Below, piece by piece: positions 1-5,070 of a stretch of 5,070 nucleotides of DNA. The stretch is taken from positions 1-5,070 of the forward strand of contig CAZNYF010000182.1 in NCBI GenBank assembly GCA_964577195.1. The letters run 5' to 3'. The notes below the pieces were generated by a model. The model was not told the DNA's origin. It searched no databases and saw only the letters and a list, made by a program, of their open reading frames with translations. The stretch's first letter is position 1. Every line of letters begins with the position of its first letter. Source of the stretch: HyVt-560 sp964577195. Lineage in GTDB: Bacteria; Pseudomonadota; Gammaproteobacteria; UWMA-0217. The position numbers and the translations under genes were made by a program.

Positions 1-252
1 GTTGAAGTGGCGCGCCAGGATAAAAATATCGATGACAGCTATGGCAAGTTATTACGATTATTAATCCATGATATGGAAGATAGCCCAAAAAAAGTCCGCC
101 GTTCGGTTGAACTGATGTGGGTGACCCGCTCCTTAGAGCGTATTGGGGATCATGCCGCCAATATTTGTGAGCACGTTGTTTATGTTGTGAAGGGTAAAGA
201 CGTGCGCCATTTAAGCCTGGACGAAATGGAAGACGAGGTGAACAAATTTTGA
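1..252 (+). CDS. phoU: Phosphate signalling protein PhoU, C-terminal part (5' end outside the window)
   Basis: The reading frame is open from base 1 to the TGA at 250-252 and gives the last 83 residues of a protein whose start lies to the left. Seen: a helical stretch carrying TRSLERIGDHAANICEHVVY, the hallmark E-R-x-x-D-x-x-x-N helix that binds metal in PhoU three-helix bundles, followed by the usual short acidic tail ending NKF. Known of the family: PhoU is a cytoplasmic peripheral protein that links the PstSCAB phosphate transporter to the PhoR/PhoB two-component system and keeps the Pho regulon off when phosphate is plentiful. It normally sits last in pstSCAB-phoU, so the transporter genes are probably just upstream; that is inference. 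Full-length PhoU is about 230-240 residues, so roughly one third is present. No clear terminator follows, and the next gene starts 50 bases later on the same strand. Confidence 0.93.
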   Translation, partial: VEVARQDKNIDDSYGKLLRLLIHDMEDSPKKVRRSVELMWVTRSLERIGDHAANICEHVVYVVKGKDVRHLSLDEMEDEVNKF

Positions 253-301
253 TAATGACCTATGAACCAGGCGACTACCCCGTATAAGGTAAGGTTAAAC
301 T

Positions 302-655
302 GTGGCAATGACCACCATCAGTAACGCCAAACTCAATGCGCTCACTCAGCGTATGGCCGAGCTGGAAATCAATGAAGGTCAGCTCGATGAGCGCTTTATT
401 AAAGGCTCTGGCAGTGGTGGTCAAAAAATCAATAAAACCGCTTCTTGTGTTTATCTTTTACACAAACCCACCGGTATTGAAATAAAGTGTCAGCGTTCAC
501 GCTCGCAAAGTGCCAATCGTTTTTTTGCCCGACGCCAACTCTGTGATCGCATCGAATTATTACGTAAGGGCGCGGAATCGCCACAACAACAAGCGATAGA
601 TAAAATTCGCAAACAAAAGCAGCGCCGCCGCCGTCGCTCGGGCAGTAAACCATGA
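302..655 (+). CDS. Small peptide chain release factor-like protein with GGQ motif (ribosome rescue candidate)
   Basis: This 117-residue protein is a lone class-I release-factor catalytic domain. Seen: GSGSGGQKINKT with the GGQ at residues 39-41, then CVYLLHKPTGIEIKCQRSRSQSANR, which matches the core of RF1/RF2 domain 3, and a very basic tail (RKQKQRRRRR, about residues 103-112). The codon-recognition domains of RF1/RF2 are absent. Known of the family: GGQ promotes peptidyl-tRNA hydrolysis in the ribosomal A site. Stand-alone versions such as ArfB (YaeJ) and mitochondrial mtRF-R (C12orf65) rescue stalled ribosomes, the basic tail entering the mRNA channel or binding rRNA. The protein is shorter than ArfB (about 140 residues) and its sequence around GGQ looks nearer the C12orf65-like group, so I give no symbol. 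The GTG at 302 is chosen as start because AAGGT (291-295) lies 6 bases upstream; the ATG at 308 is the alternative. Confidence 0.85.
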   Translation: MAMTTISNAKLNALTQRMAELEINEGQLDERFIKGSGSGGQKINKTASCVYLLHKPTGIEIKCQRSRSQSANRFFARRQLCDRIELLRKGAESPQQQAIDKIRKQKQRRRRRSGSKP

Positions 656-708
656 TCAGAAATAATAATCGACCAATAACGGCTGCAAGGCTGAGTAATA
701 TCTAAGAA

Positions 709-1596
709 ATGGAACAATTAAATGCCCAGTATGGATTAGGTTCGCAATTATCTTTTCAGTCAGGCGAGGGCGGGTTAATCAAGGCTGTTATTTCGAATAA
801 ATACGCTGATGCCGAAATTTATTTACACGGTGGGCACCTCACCCATTTCCAGCCAAAAAATACGCAAGTTGTTATCTGGATGAGTGGGCAAGCCCTGTTT
901 ATGAAAGATAAGGCTATACGTGGTGGCATCCCGATTTGTTGGCCCTGGTTTGGCCCACATGTGACAGATAATAGCCTGCCGCAACATGGGTTTGTACGGA
1001 CATCGGAATGGGCGGTAATCGCCAGCGAATCGTTGTCTGATGGGTGTACACGACTATGCTTGGGTTTAGAAGGTGATGGCACTAACCCACTGTGGCCACA
1101 CCCCTTTGAGCTGATGTTAGTCATCACTATTGGCACACAATTACAGTTAGCATTAACCGCGATGAATACCGGTTCTAATACCATTAAGTTGGGCGCAGCT
1201 TTTCATACGTATTTTGCTGTTGGTGATAGTAGTACGATACGTATCAGTGGCCTTGATGGTTGCCAGTATCTCGATAAACCGGATAATTATGCACTAAAAA
1301 ATCAGCACGGTGATATCCGCATCGCTGGCGAGGTTGATAGAATCTATCTTGATACCCTGAATGATTGTGTTATCGATGACCCAGCATTAAAACGTAAAAT
1401 TATTGTCAGTAAAGAGGGTAGTGCCTCAACCGTTGTTTGGAATCCCTGGGTAAATAATGCTAAAGCCATGGTGGATTTTAATGATGATGGCTATCAATCA
1501 ATGGTCTGTATTGAATCGGCTAATGCAGCGGATGATGTGCGTGTACTTGAGCCGGGGGAATGTCACACATTAATTCAGCGAATTACGGTGCAATAG
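709..1596 (+). CDS. D-hexose-6-phosphate mutarotase (glucose-6-phosphate 1-epimerase, YeaD family)
   Basis: This cytoplasmic enzyme interconverts the alpha and beta anomers of glucose 6-phosphate and related hexose phosphates, speeding the supply of the right anomer to glycolysis and the pentose phosphate pathway. The 295 residues match the usual length. Seen: a beta-rich galactose-mutarotase-like fold with RGGIPICWPWFGPH (71-84), QHGFVRTSEW (92-101), FHTYFAVGD (165-173), the DRIYL segment (210-214), VVWNPW (242-247) and MVCIESAN (265-272). By family alignment, His93 and His166 are active-site histidines and Glu269 is the likely general base, so the enzyme should be active. The start at 709 follows the previous gene by 53 bases. 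Shine-Dalgarno pairing is weak (TAAG only 2 bases from the ATG), so translation may be modest. No strong promoter is visible, and co-transcription with the release-factor-like gene is likely but unproven. Confidence 0.93.
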   Translation: MEQLNAQYGLGSQLSFQSGEGGLIKAVISNKYADAEIYLHGGHLTHFQPKNTQVVIWMSGQALFMKDKAIRGGIPICWPWFGPHVTDNSLPQHGFVRTSEWAVIASESLSDGCTRLCLGLEGDGTNPLWPHPFELMLVITIGTQLQLALTAMNTGSNTIKLGAAFHTYFAVGDSSTIRISGLDGCQYLDKPDNYALKNQHGDIRIAGEVDRIYLDTLNDCVIDDPALKRKIIVSKEGSASTVVWNPWVNNAKAMVDFNDDGYQSMVCIESANAADDVRVLEPGECHTLIQRITVQ

Positions 1597-1679
1597 GTAT
1601 ATTAAGGTATTTTAATCCTTTATTTTTTTATTAATGAATATTGTAGGATGCAGTAAGCTAGCTGTGAGCTATTTATAGA

Positions 1680-1898
1680 ATGAGAGAAGTTGAAATTTCT
1701 AAAGAGCCAGTCGAGCTTTATAAAATCCTCAAATTTGAAGGTATGATGTCCAGTGGTGGTGAAGCGAAGCGAGTTATTGCTGATGGCCAAGTTTTGGTCA
1801 ATGGAAAAATAGAAACCAGGAAGAGGAAAAAGATTGTTTCAGGCGATACAATAGAATGTGGTGAAGAGAAAATTCAAATTAAATTGCTCTCAAGCTAA
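1680..1898 (+). CDS. S4 domain RNA-binding protein, YbcJ type
   Basis: This 72-residue protein is almost entirely one S4 RNA-binding fold. Seen: VELYKILKFEGMMSSGGEAKRVIADGQVLVNGKIETRKRKKIVSGDTIE (about residues 11-59), with the alpha-L segment, the conserved G-E-A-K near the second helix, the VLVNG turn and the basic TRKRKK strand typical of YbcJ. Known of the family: YbcJ-like proteins are small S4 proteins thought to bind structured or ribosomal RNA; their exact role is poorly defined. An in-frame TGA at 1665-1667 rules out a start upstream of the ATG at 1680. No good Shine-Dalgarno lies in front of it; a 5-bp hairpin (TAGCT-GTG-AGCTA, 1659-1671) sits there instead. All four Arg codons are AGA, CGA or AGG, a skew not seen in the mutarotase gene. 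It lies 83 bases after that gene and 145 before the exported protein. Confidence 0.85.
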   Translation: MREVEISKEPVELYKILKFEGMMSSGGEAKRVIADGQVLVNGKIETRKRKKIVSGDTIECGEEKIQIKLLSS

Positions 1899-1985
1899 TT
1901 GGTAGCAACCTCTCGCTCTCCTTGGCGGTCAGCGAATGAATCCGTTTAATTACAAAGCCAAATTGGTATATCGCCTGTCTCCACT

Positions 1986-2014
1986 TTGCTGATTAGCTAA
2001 AATAGGTTTAGTAT
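1986..2014 (+). promoter_or_regulatory. Possible sigma-70 promoter for the exported protein gene
   Basis: TTGCTG (1986-1991) and TAGTAT (2009-2014) are separated by 17 bases and match the -35 and -10 consensus at 3 and 4 of 6 positions. Transcription would start near 2021, about 20 bases before the ATG at 2044, leaving room for the GGAG (2032-2035). The match is weak; it is listed because this gene follows a 145-base gap and probably needs its own promoter. Confidence 0.22.
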
Positions 2015-2043
2015 TCAATGAGGTTAGTCATGGAGCGGGATTC

Positions 2044-3138
2044 ATGAAAAAGACACTTGCGTTGGCAGTGATTTATTACTGCTTATTGATTATGCCTGTG
2101 TACGCAGAAAACTCGACGAAGAACTCTTTTAAAGAGCAGCAAGTGAAAGTCATGGATCGTAATGGCTTCGAAAAGCCATTAGTTGCTGCATCTTTAATGG
2201 TGCCCTCTGGTTGGAAGACGCAAGGTGGTATCGTTTGGCAGCAGAATAATTCAGGTTGTGGCTCAACCACACCACACGTTAACTGGGTTGCCAGCGCGCC
2301 CGATGGTTTGGGTTTAATATCGCTACTCCCCGGTGAAAACTGGTCAGGCAACACTATGCAGTTTCAGGCACAAGGGAATTCTTGTCCCAATGTCATGGTT
2401 ACTGACGCAAAGCAAATCATTCTGAACTACGTACAACGTTATCGTCCTCATGCACAGCTAATCGAATACTACGACCGCCAAGATGCAATTCAAGATTTAC
2501 TTGCGCAACTACAACCACTGACTAATCTTTATGGCGTCGAATCAAGTCAATGGGCAGGTGCTGGTCAGGCATTGATTGCTTATCAAGTTAACGGTAAACC
2601 AGTACGTGAAATTATTGGTACTTCTGTTGTGTTTACAGGAACACGCTCCCCCGATGCATTAACTGGCGGCACGATGGATTTTCTAAGTATATTGGTTAAC
2701 CCCGGTTACGCCATGCGTATGCCAGCAGAACAGCTCGATTTACAACAAGCTGAAAAGATTCGAAAATCTGCTCAGCCAGGCCAGGAATGGATGGCGAGAA
2801 TGGCGCAACACAATGCTAAAATTACAGGTATTAATGCCAAAGGCGCCGCTGATCGTGCCCGTATCACCTCAAAAACCAATCGTGACATCAGTGCAATGCA
2901 GCAAGACTCCTGGCGCAAACAAAATGCAGCGACAGACCGTGGTGACCGCGAATTCCTAGAAACCATTCGCGAAGTGGAAACCTATAACGATGCCAATGGC
3001 GGCACCGTAGAACTCGATGGCACCTATGATAATGCCTGGCAATTAGATGACGGCACCTACGTCACTACCGATGACCCATCGTTTAATCCGTATGCTGCAA
3101 CAGGGCAGGGTGGCAGACAGTTAGAAGTGACAGAGTAA
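2044..3138 (+). CDS. Exported protein of unknown function with signal peptide
   Basis: I do not recognise the family, and no enzyme motif is evident. Seen in the 364 residues: a Sec-type signal peptide (MKK, then a hydrophobic run, then VYA), with likely cleavage after Ala21. Cys13 lies inside the hydrophobic core and does not form a lipobox, so a soluble periplasmic or secreted product is expected. Residues about 45-225 look globular (MVPSGWKTQGGIVWQ, HVNWVASAPDGLGLISLLPGE) and hold the only two mature cysteines, Cys72 and Cys104, a plausible disulfide. Residues about 232-310 are charged, Ala/Gln/Arg rich and helical. A C-terminal segment (about 311-364) with TYNDANGGTVELDGTYDNAWQLDDGTYVTTDDPSFNP looks like a small beta domain with a repeated DGTY unit. 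GGAG (2032-2035) sits 8 bases before the ATG and supports the start. The gene is monocistronic by layout and faces the convergent ene-reductase gene. Confidence 0.82.
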   Translation: MKKTLALAVIYYCLLIMPVYAENSTKNSFKEQQVKVMDRNGFEKPLVAASLMVPSGWKTQGGIVWQQNNSGCGSTTPHVNWVASAPDGLGLISLLPGENWSGNTMQFQAQGNSCPNVMVTDAKQIILNYVQRYRPHAQLIEYYDRQDAIQDLLAQLQPLTNLYGVESSQWAGAGQALIAYQVNGKPVREIIGTSVVFTGTRSPDALTGGTMDFLSILVNPGYAMRMPAEQLDLQQAEKIRKSAQPGQEWMARMAQHNAKITGINAKGAADRARITSKTNRDISAMQQDSWRKQNAATDRGDREFLETIREVETYNDANGGTVELDGTYDNAWQLDDGTYVTTDDPSFNPYAATGQGGRQLEVTE

Positions 3139-3242
3139 GTCCATGTTAGAGATTATTCCAGTAACTGGGAAGGCTCAGTAGTTTATGGTCAGAGTAAAAA
3201 ATATTTACAGGAATAATTCTGATTACGAATCTGTATAAAAAT

Positions 3243-3293
3243 AAAAGGGTCGATGGAAAATCCATATAATACTCATTTTCTGTCGACCCTTTT
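3243..3293. terminator. Bidirectional intrinsic terminator between convergent genes
   Basis: An exact 11-bp inverted repeat, AAAAGGGTCGA (3243-3253) and TCGACCCTTTT (3283-3293), encloses a second 6-bp stem, GAAAAT (3256-3261) with ATTTTC (3275-3280), separated by a TG/TG internal loop. The GC-rich GGGTCGA core ends in T runs when read from either side. The - strand transcript continues into a longer T-rich tract (complement of 3228-3246). It begins 17 bases after the stop of the ene-reductase gene and about 105 bases after the stop of the exported protein gene, so it probably serves both, and the former better. Confidence 0.85.
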
Positions 3294-3309
3294 CAGGTGC
3301 TTTTATTTG

Positions 3310-4404
3310 TTATGCTAGCGCTGAGCCATCTTCTAGGCTGGGGTAATCGGTATAACCTTTGGCATCGCCACCATAAAACGTATTAGGGTCTGCTTCATTC
3401 AGTTGCTTGCCTTGGTGGAGCCGTGCCGGTAGATCTGGGTTAGCAATAAAAGCAGTTCCGAAGGCAATAAAATCACTTTCGTCGTTTGCAAGACTTTGTT
3501 CTGCTAATTCGCCTGTATAACCGCCATTAGCTATATAAGCACGGCTAAATGTGTGGCGTAAAGTTGAGAAATCAAAACCATCAGCTGTAGCGCCGGCGAA
3601 GTTTTCGACGACATGAAGGTAGGCAAGATTAAACACATTTAGCTGTTGGACTAAGTGGTTGTATAAGGTTTGCGGATCACTGTCAGACATCGAGTTAAAC
3701 GTTCCTGTGGGGGAGATACGAATGCCAACGCGATCACCACCCCAAATATCGGTCACTGCTTGAGTCACTTCTAGTGTTAGGCGCATTCTATTTTCAATAG
3801 ATCCGCCATATGAATCATCGCGTTTATTGGCGCCGTCTTTTAAGAACTGGTCAAGTAGATAACCGTTAGCCGCATGAATTTCGACACCATCAAAGCCGGC
3901 TTGCTGGGCATTGATGGCGGCTTGACGATATTGTTCAATGATGCCGGCTATCTCGTCAGTGTCGAGCGCGCGTGGCTCGACAAAGTCGAGCATACCTTCG
4001 TTGGTAAACGCCTGGCCTTCTGGTGCAATCGCCGAGGGCGCTACTGGCAGTGCATTATCAGGTTGCAGATTGGGGTGCGATACGCGGCCTACGTGCCACA
4101 ATTGTAAAAATATTCGTGAGTTTTTTGCATGCACGGCATCAGTGATTTTCTTCCAGCCTTGAACCTGATGAGCGGAATAAATACCTGGGGTCAGCGAATA
4201 GCCCTTTCCTTGAGGTGAGATTTGTGTGGCTTCACTAATAATCAACGCCGCCGAGGCTCGTTGTTGGTAATATTCAACGTTGAGATCGTTAGGAATGTCT
4301 CCTGGCTGTGTTGAACGAGACCGTGTCAGCGGTGCCATGACAATACGGTGGGGTAAGTGTAGATTGCCTAGTTTAGCTTCGCTAAACAGATGTTTAAGGC
4401 GCAT
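3310..4404 (-). CDS. Old Yellow Enzyme family ene-reductase (NemA/alkene reductase type)
   Basis: A cytoplasmic FMN enzyme that uses NAD(P)H to reduce activated C=C bonds, quinones, maleimides or nitro-compounds. Seen, counting from the start chosen here (364 residues, normal length): MAPLTRSR (23-30, Thr27 contacting flavin), FLQLWHVGR (99-107), VEIHAANGYLLDQFL (184-198) with His187/Asn190 for substrate binding and Tyr192 as proton donor, NKRDDSYGGSIENR (203-216), Arg229 in IRIS, IANGGYT (301-307) and FGTAFIANPDL (315-325). The last motif has Thr317 where many relatives carry the Arg that holds the FMN phosphate. Two in-frame ATGs exist. The one at 4404 is preferred because GGAG (4417-4414) is 9 bases upstream and the product then begins like its relatives; the ATG at 4419 would add MENRN and lacks a ribosome site. 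The gene diverges from a broken HxlR-type regulator that probably once controlled it. Confidence 0.93.
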   Translation of the reverse strand: MRLKHLFSEAKLGNLHLPHRIVMAPLTRSRSTQPGDIPNDLNVEYYQQRASAALIISEATQISPQGKGYSLTPGIYSAHQVQGWKKITDAVHAKNSRIFLQLWHVGRVSHPNLQPDNALPVAPSAIAPEGQAFTNEGMLDFVEPRALDTDEIAGIIEQYRQAAINAQQAGFDGVEIHAANGYLLDQFLKDGANKRDDSYGGSIENRMRLTLEVTQAVTDIWGGDRVGIRISPTGTFNSMSDSDPQTLYNHLVQQLNVFNLAYLHVVENFAGATADGFDFSTLRHTFSRAYIANGGYTGELAEQSLANDESDFIAFGTAFIANPDLPARLHQGKQLNEADPNTFYGGDAKGYTDYPSLEDGSALA

Positions 4405-4426
4405 ATTCCTATTCTCCATAGTCGTT

Positions 4427-4455
4427 TAATTTACATGGATGGTATAATTTACATG
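4427..4455. repeat. Two direct copies of TAATTTACATG
   Basis: The 11-base sequence TAATTTACATG occurs at 4427-4437 and again at 4445-4455, 18 bases start to start. Both copies lie in the 5' leader or promoter region of the ene-reductase gene. They could be half-sites for a regulator spaced close to two helix turns, or a chance product of AT-rich sequence. Confidence 0.5.
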
Positions 4456-4470
4456 TTTAGTATATTTTAT

Positions 4471-4490
4471 AAACTATGAGGCAATAGTTT
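4471..4490. promoter_or_regulatory. Dyad AAACTAT-N6-ATAGTTT, candidate operator of the ene-reductase gene
   Basis: A perfect inverted repeat with 7-base arms (4471-4477 and 4484-4490) and a 6-base spacer. It shares the ACTAT/ATAGT half-site with a second dyad centred 34 bases away. HxlR-family repressors bind short dyads as dimers next to the genes they control, so this is a likely site for the adjacent HxlR-type protein. Assigning it to that protein is inference. Confidence 0.5.
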
Positions 4491-4501
4491 GGTTTTCACA
4501 A
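4473..4501 (-). promoter_or_regulatory. Possible promoter of the ene-reductase gene
   Basis: Read on the - strand, TTGTGA (4501-4496) and CATAGT (4478-4473) are 17 bases apart and each match consensus at 4 of 6 positions. The -10 would lie inside the 4471-4490 dyad, so a bound repressor would block it. An alternative -10, TATACT (4464-4459), matches consensus better but has no convincing -35. Confidence 0.3.
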
Positions 4502-4521
4502 GTACGCACTATTTGCATAGT
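4493..4521 (+). promoter_or_regulatory. Possible promoter of the HxlR-type regulator gene
   Basis: TTTTCA (4493-4498) and CATAGT (4516-4521) are 17 bases apart. The -10 has the same sequence and the same position within its dyad as on the opposite strand, and the two -35 boxes overlap in TTTTCACAA (4493-4501). Transcription would begin near 4528, just before AGAGGTG (4531-4537). Confidence 0.3.
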
Positions 4522-4522
4522 G
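4507..4522. promoter_or_regulatory. Dyad CACTAT-TTGC-ATAGTG, candidate autoregulatory operator
   Basis: A perfect inverted repeat with 6-base arms (4507-4512 and 4517-4522) and a 4-base spacer, just upstream of the regulator gene. It has the same ACTAT/ATAGT core as the 4471-4490 dyad but 2 bases less spacing. It would overlap the regulator's own -10, as expected for an autorepressor. The site looks intact although the regulator is interrupted. Confidence 0.5.
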
Positions 4523-4560
4523 AGTTACAAAGAGGTGCCTAATGGCTAATTTAAAGGGCC

Positions 4561-4917
4561 ATGGAGATTCCAGACACTCTTCAAAGACAACAGAGTGTAG
4601 TTGATTTGAATATTTGCCCGGTCACGACGTCTATTGATGTTATTGGTGGCAAATGAAAGGTCATTATTCTTTATCAGTTACGCGGGCGAACACTTAGGTT
4701 TGGCGAGTTAAAACGCAGTATTCCCAAGATTACTCAGAAAATGCTGACGCAACAGCTACGTGAGCTTGAAAAAGATAAATTGGTCGAGCGTCATGTCTAC
4801 GCCGAAGTGCCGCCAAAAGTGGAGTACACCTCCACAGAGCTGGCAGAGCAACTGAACCCAGCGCTCGATCTACTGTGTGCTTGGGGAAGAGAATACGAAG
4901 CAGCACACCAACCTTGA
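4561..4917 (+). pseudogene. HxlR-family winged-helix regulator interrupted by an in-frame TGA
   Basis: The frame from the ATG at 4561 reads NICPVTTSIDVIGGK, then TGA (4654-4656), then KVIILYQLRGRTLRFGELKRSIPKI and on to ALDLLCAWGREYEAA, ending at TGA 4915-4917. Without the internal stop it would be a 118-residue HxlR (DUF24) protein of normal length. The stop falls at codon 32, where the family has the invariant Trp of GGKW, so one TGG-to-TGA change explains it. Cys19 matches the N-terminal Cys that senses electrophiles or oxidants in relatives such as YodB and HypR. The helix-turn-helix and wing (about residues 48-95) are intact, with no frameshift after the stop. The start is uncertain: the only good ribosome site, AGAGGTG (4531-4537), serves an ATG at 4542 in another frame that stops at 4602-4604, so a second, frameshifting lesion is possible. 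The next in-frame ATG is at 4741, past part of the DNA-binding domain. Confidence 0.85.
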
Positions 4918-5070
4918 GCAGAGCAGCTAAAATTAGGGTGTTGATCAATCGGTTTAGATGGGGGTGGAAGTTTTGATCATGAAAAATGTCAATGCGATTG
5001 CCAGCAGAACCATCTGTATAAAGCAAAGCATGATTGTAAGTAGTGCATAACTTAAGACATGTGCTATGAC

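Noticed and set aside
88..94. Run of seven A in phoU (CCA AAA AAA) as a frameshift site
   Set aside because: The zero frame continues into the conserved PhoU C-terminus, and no stimulatory structure or alternative product is evident.
1604..1633. AAGG/CCTT hairpin followed by a T-rich tract after the mutarotase gene, as a terminator
   Set aside because: The stem is only 4 bp with a 9-base AT-rich loop. The T run is suggestive but the hairpin is too weak to call a terminator.
3152..3217. Inverted repeat ATTATTCC (3152-3159) and GGAATAAT (3210-3217)
   Set aside because: 8-bp arms are 50 bases apart in AT-rich sequence, with no T run after them, and a far better terminator lies just downstream.
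4654..4656. In-frame TGA in the HxlR frame read as Trp or selenocysteine rather than stop
   Set aside because: TGA ends phoU, the release-factor-like gene and this gene itself, so it is a normal stop here. The family has Trp, not Cys, at this position, and I see no stem-loop of SECIS type just after it. A nonsense mutation or read error is simpler.
4730..5026. 98-codon open frame on the - strand opposite the HxlR gene
   Set aside because: It lies antisense to clear HxlR coding sequence, has no recognisable domain, and is most simply a shadow frame.
4958..5050. 30-codon + strand frame starting ATGGGGGTGG after the regulator
   Set aside because: No good ribosome site and no recognisable motif; too short to support as a gene.

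Overview
The window looks like chromosomal DNA of a gammaproteobacterium with moderate GC content. The evidence is the PhoU C-terminus, a YeaD-type mutarotase and a YbcJ-type S4 protein, all with gammaproteobacterial flavour. A marine Cellvibrionales-like lineage would fit, but the genus cannot be fixed from the sequence alone. TGA serves as a normal stop codon here, ending phoU and the release-factor-like gene.

Layout, left to right. On the + strand come the 3' end of phoU (1-252), a small GGQ-containing release-factor-like protein (302-655), a D-hexose-6-phosphate mutarotase (709-1596), a 72-residue S4 RNA-binding protein (1680-1898) and an exported protein of unknown family (2044-3138). 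A hairpin with A-rich and T-rich flanks (3243-3293) separates this block from a convergent Old Yellow Enzyme gene on the - strand (3310-4404). Divergent from that gene is an HxlR-family regulator on the + strand (4561-4917). It is interrupted by a TGA exactly where the family's conserved Trp of the GGKW motif belongs. The last 153 bases (4918-5070) hold no gene that I can support. No gap between genes exceeds 300 bases.

How the parts fit. The left half is mostly housekeeping: phosphate signalling, ribosome rescue, sugar-phosphate anomer balance and RNA or ribosome binding. The right half looks like an electrophile-response module, an ene-reductase with a divergent Cys-containing HxlR sensor. 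The 120-odd bases between them carry two dyads built from the same ACTAT/ATAGT half-site, and each overlaps a possible promoter, one per direction. The broken regulator beside an intact enzyme and intact-looking operators is the most interesting feature. I saw no CRISPR array, insertion sequence, tRNA, rRNA or defence system, and no clear sign of an undescribed multi-gene system.
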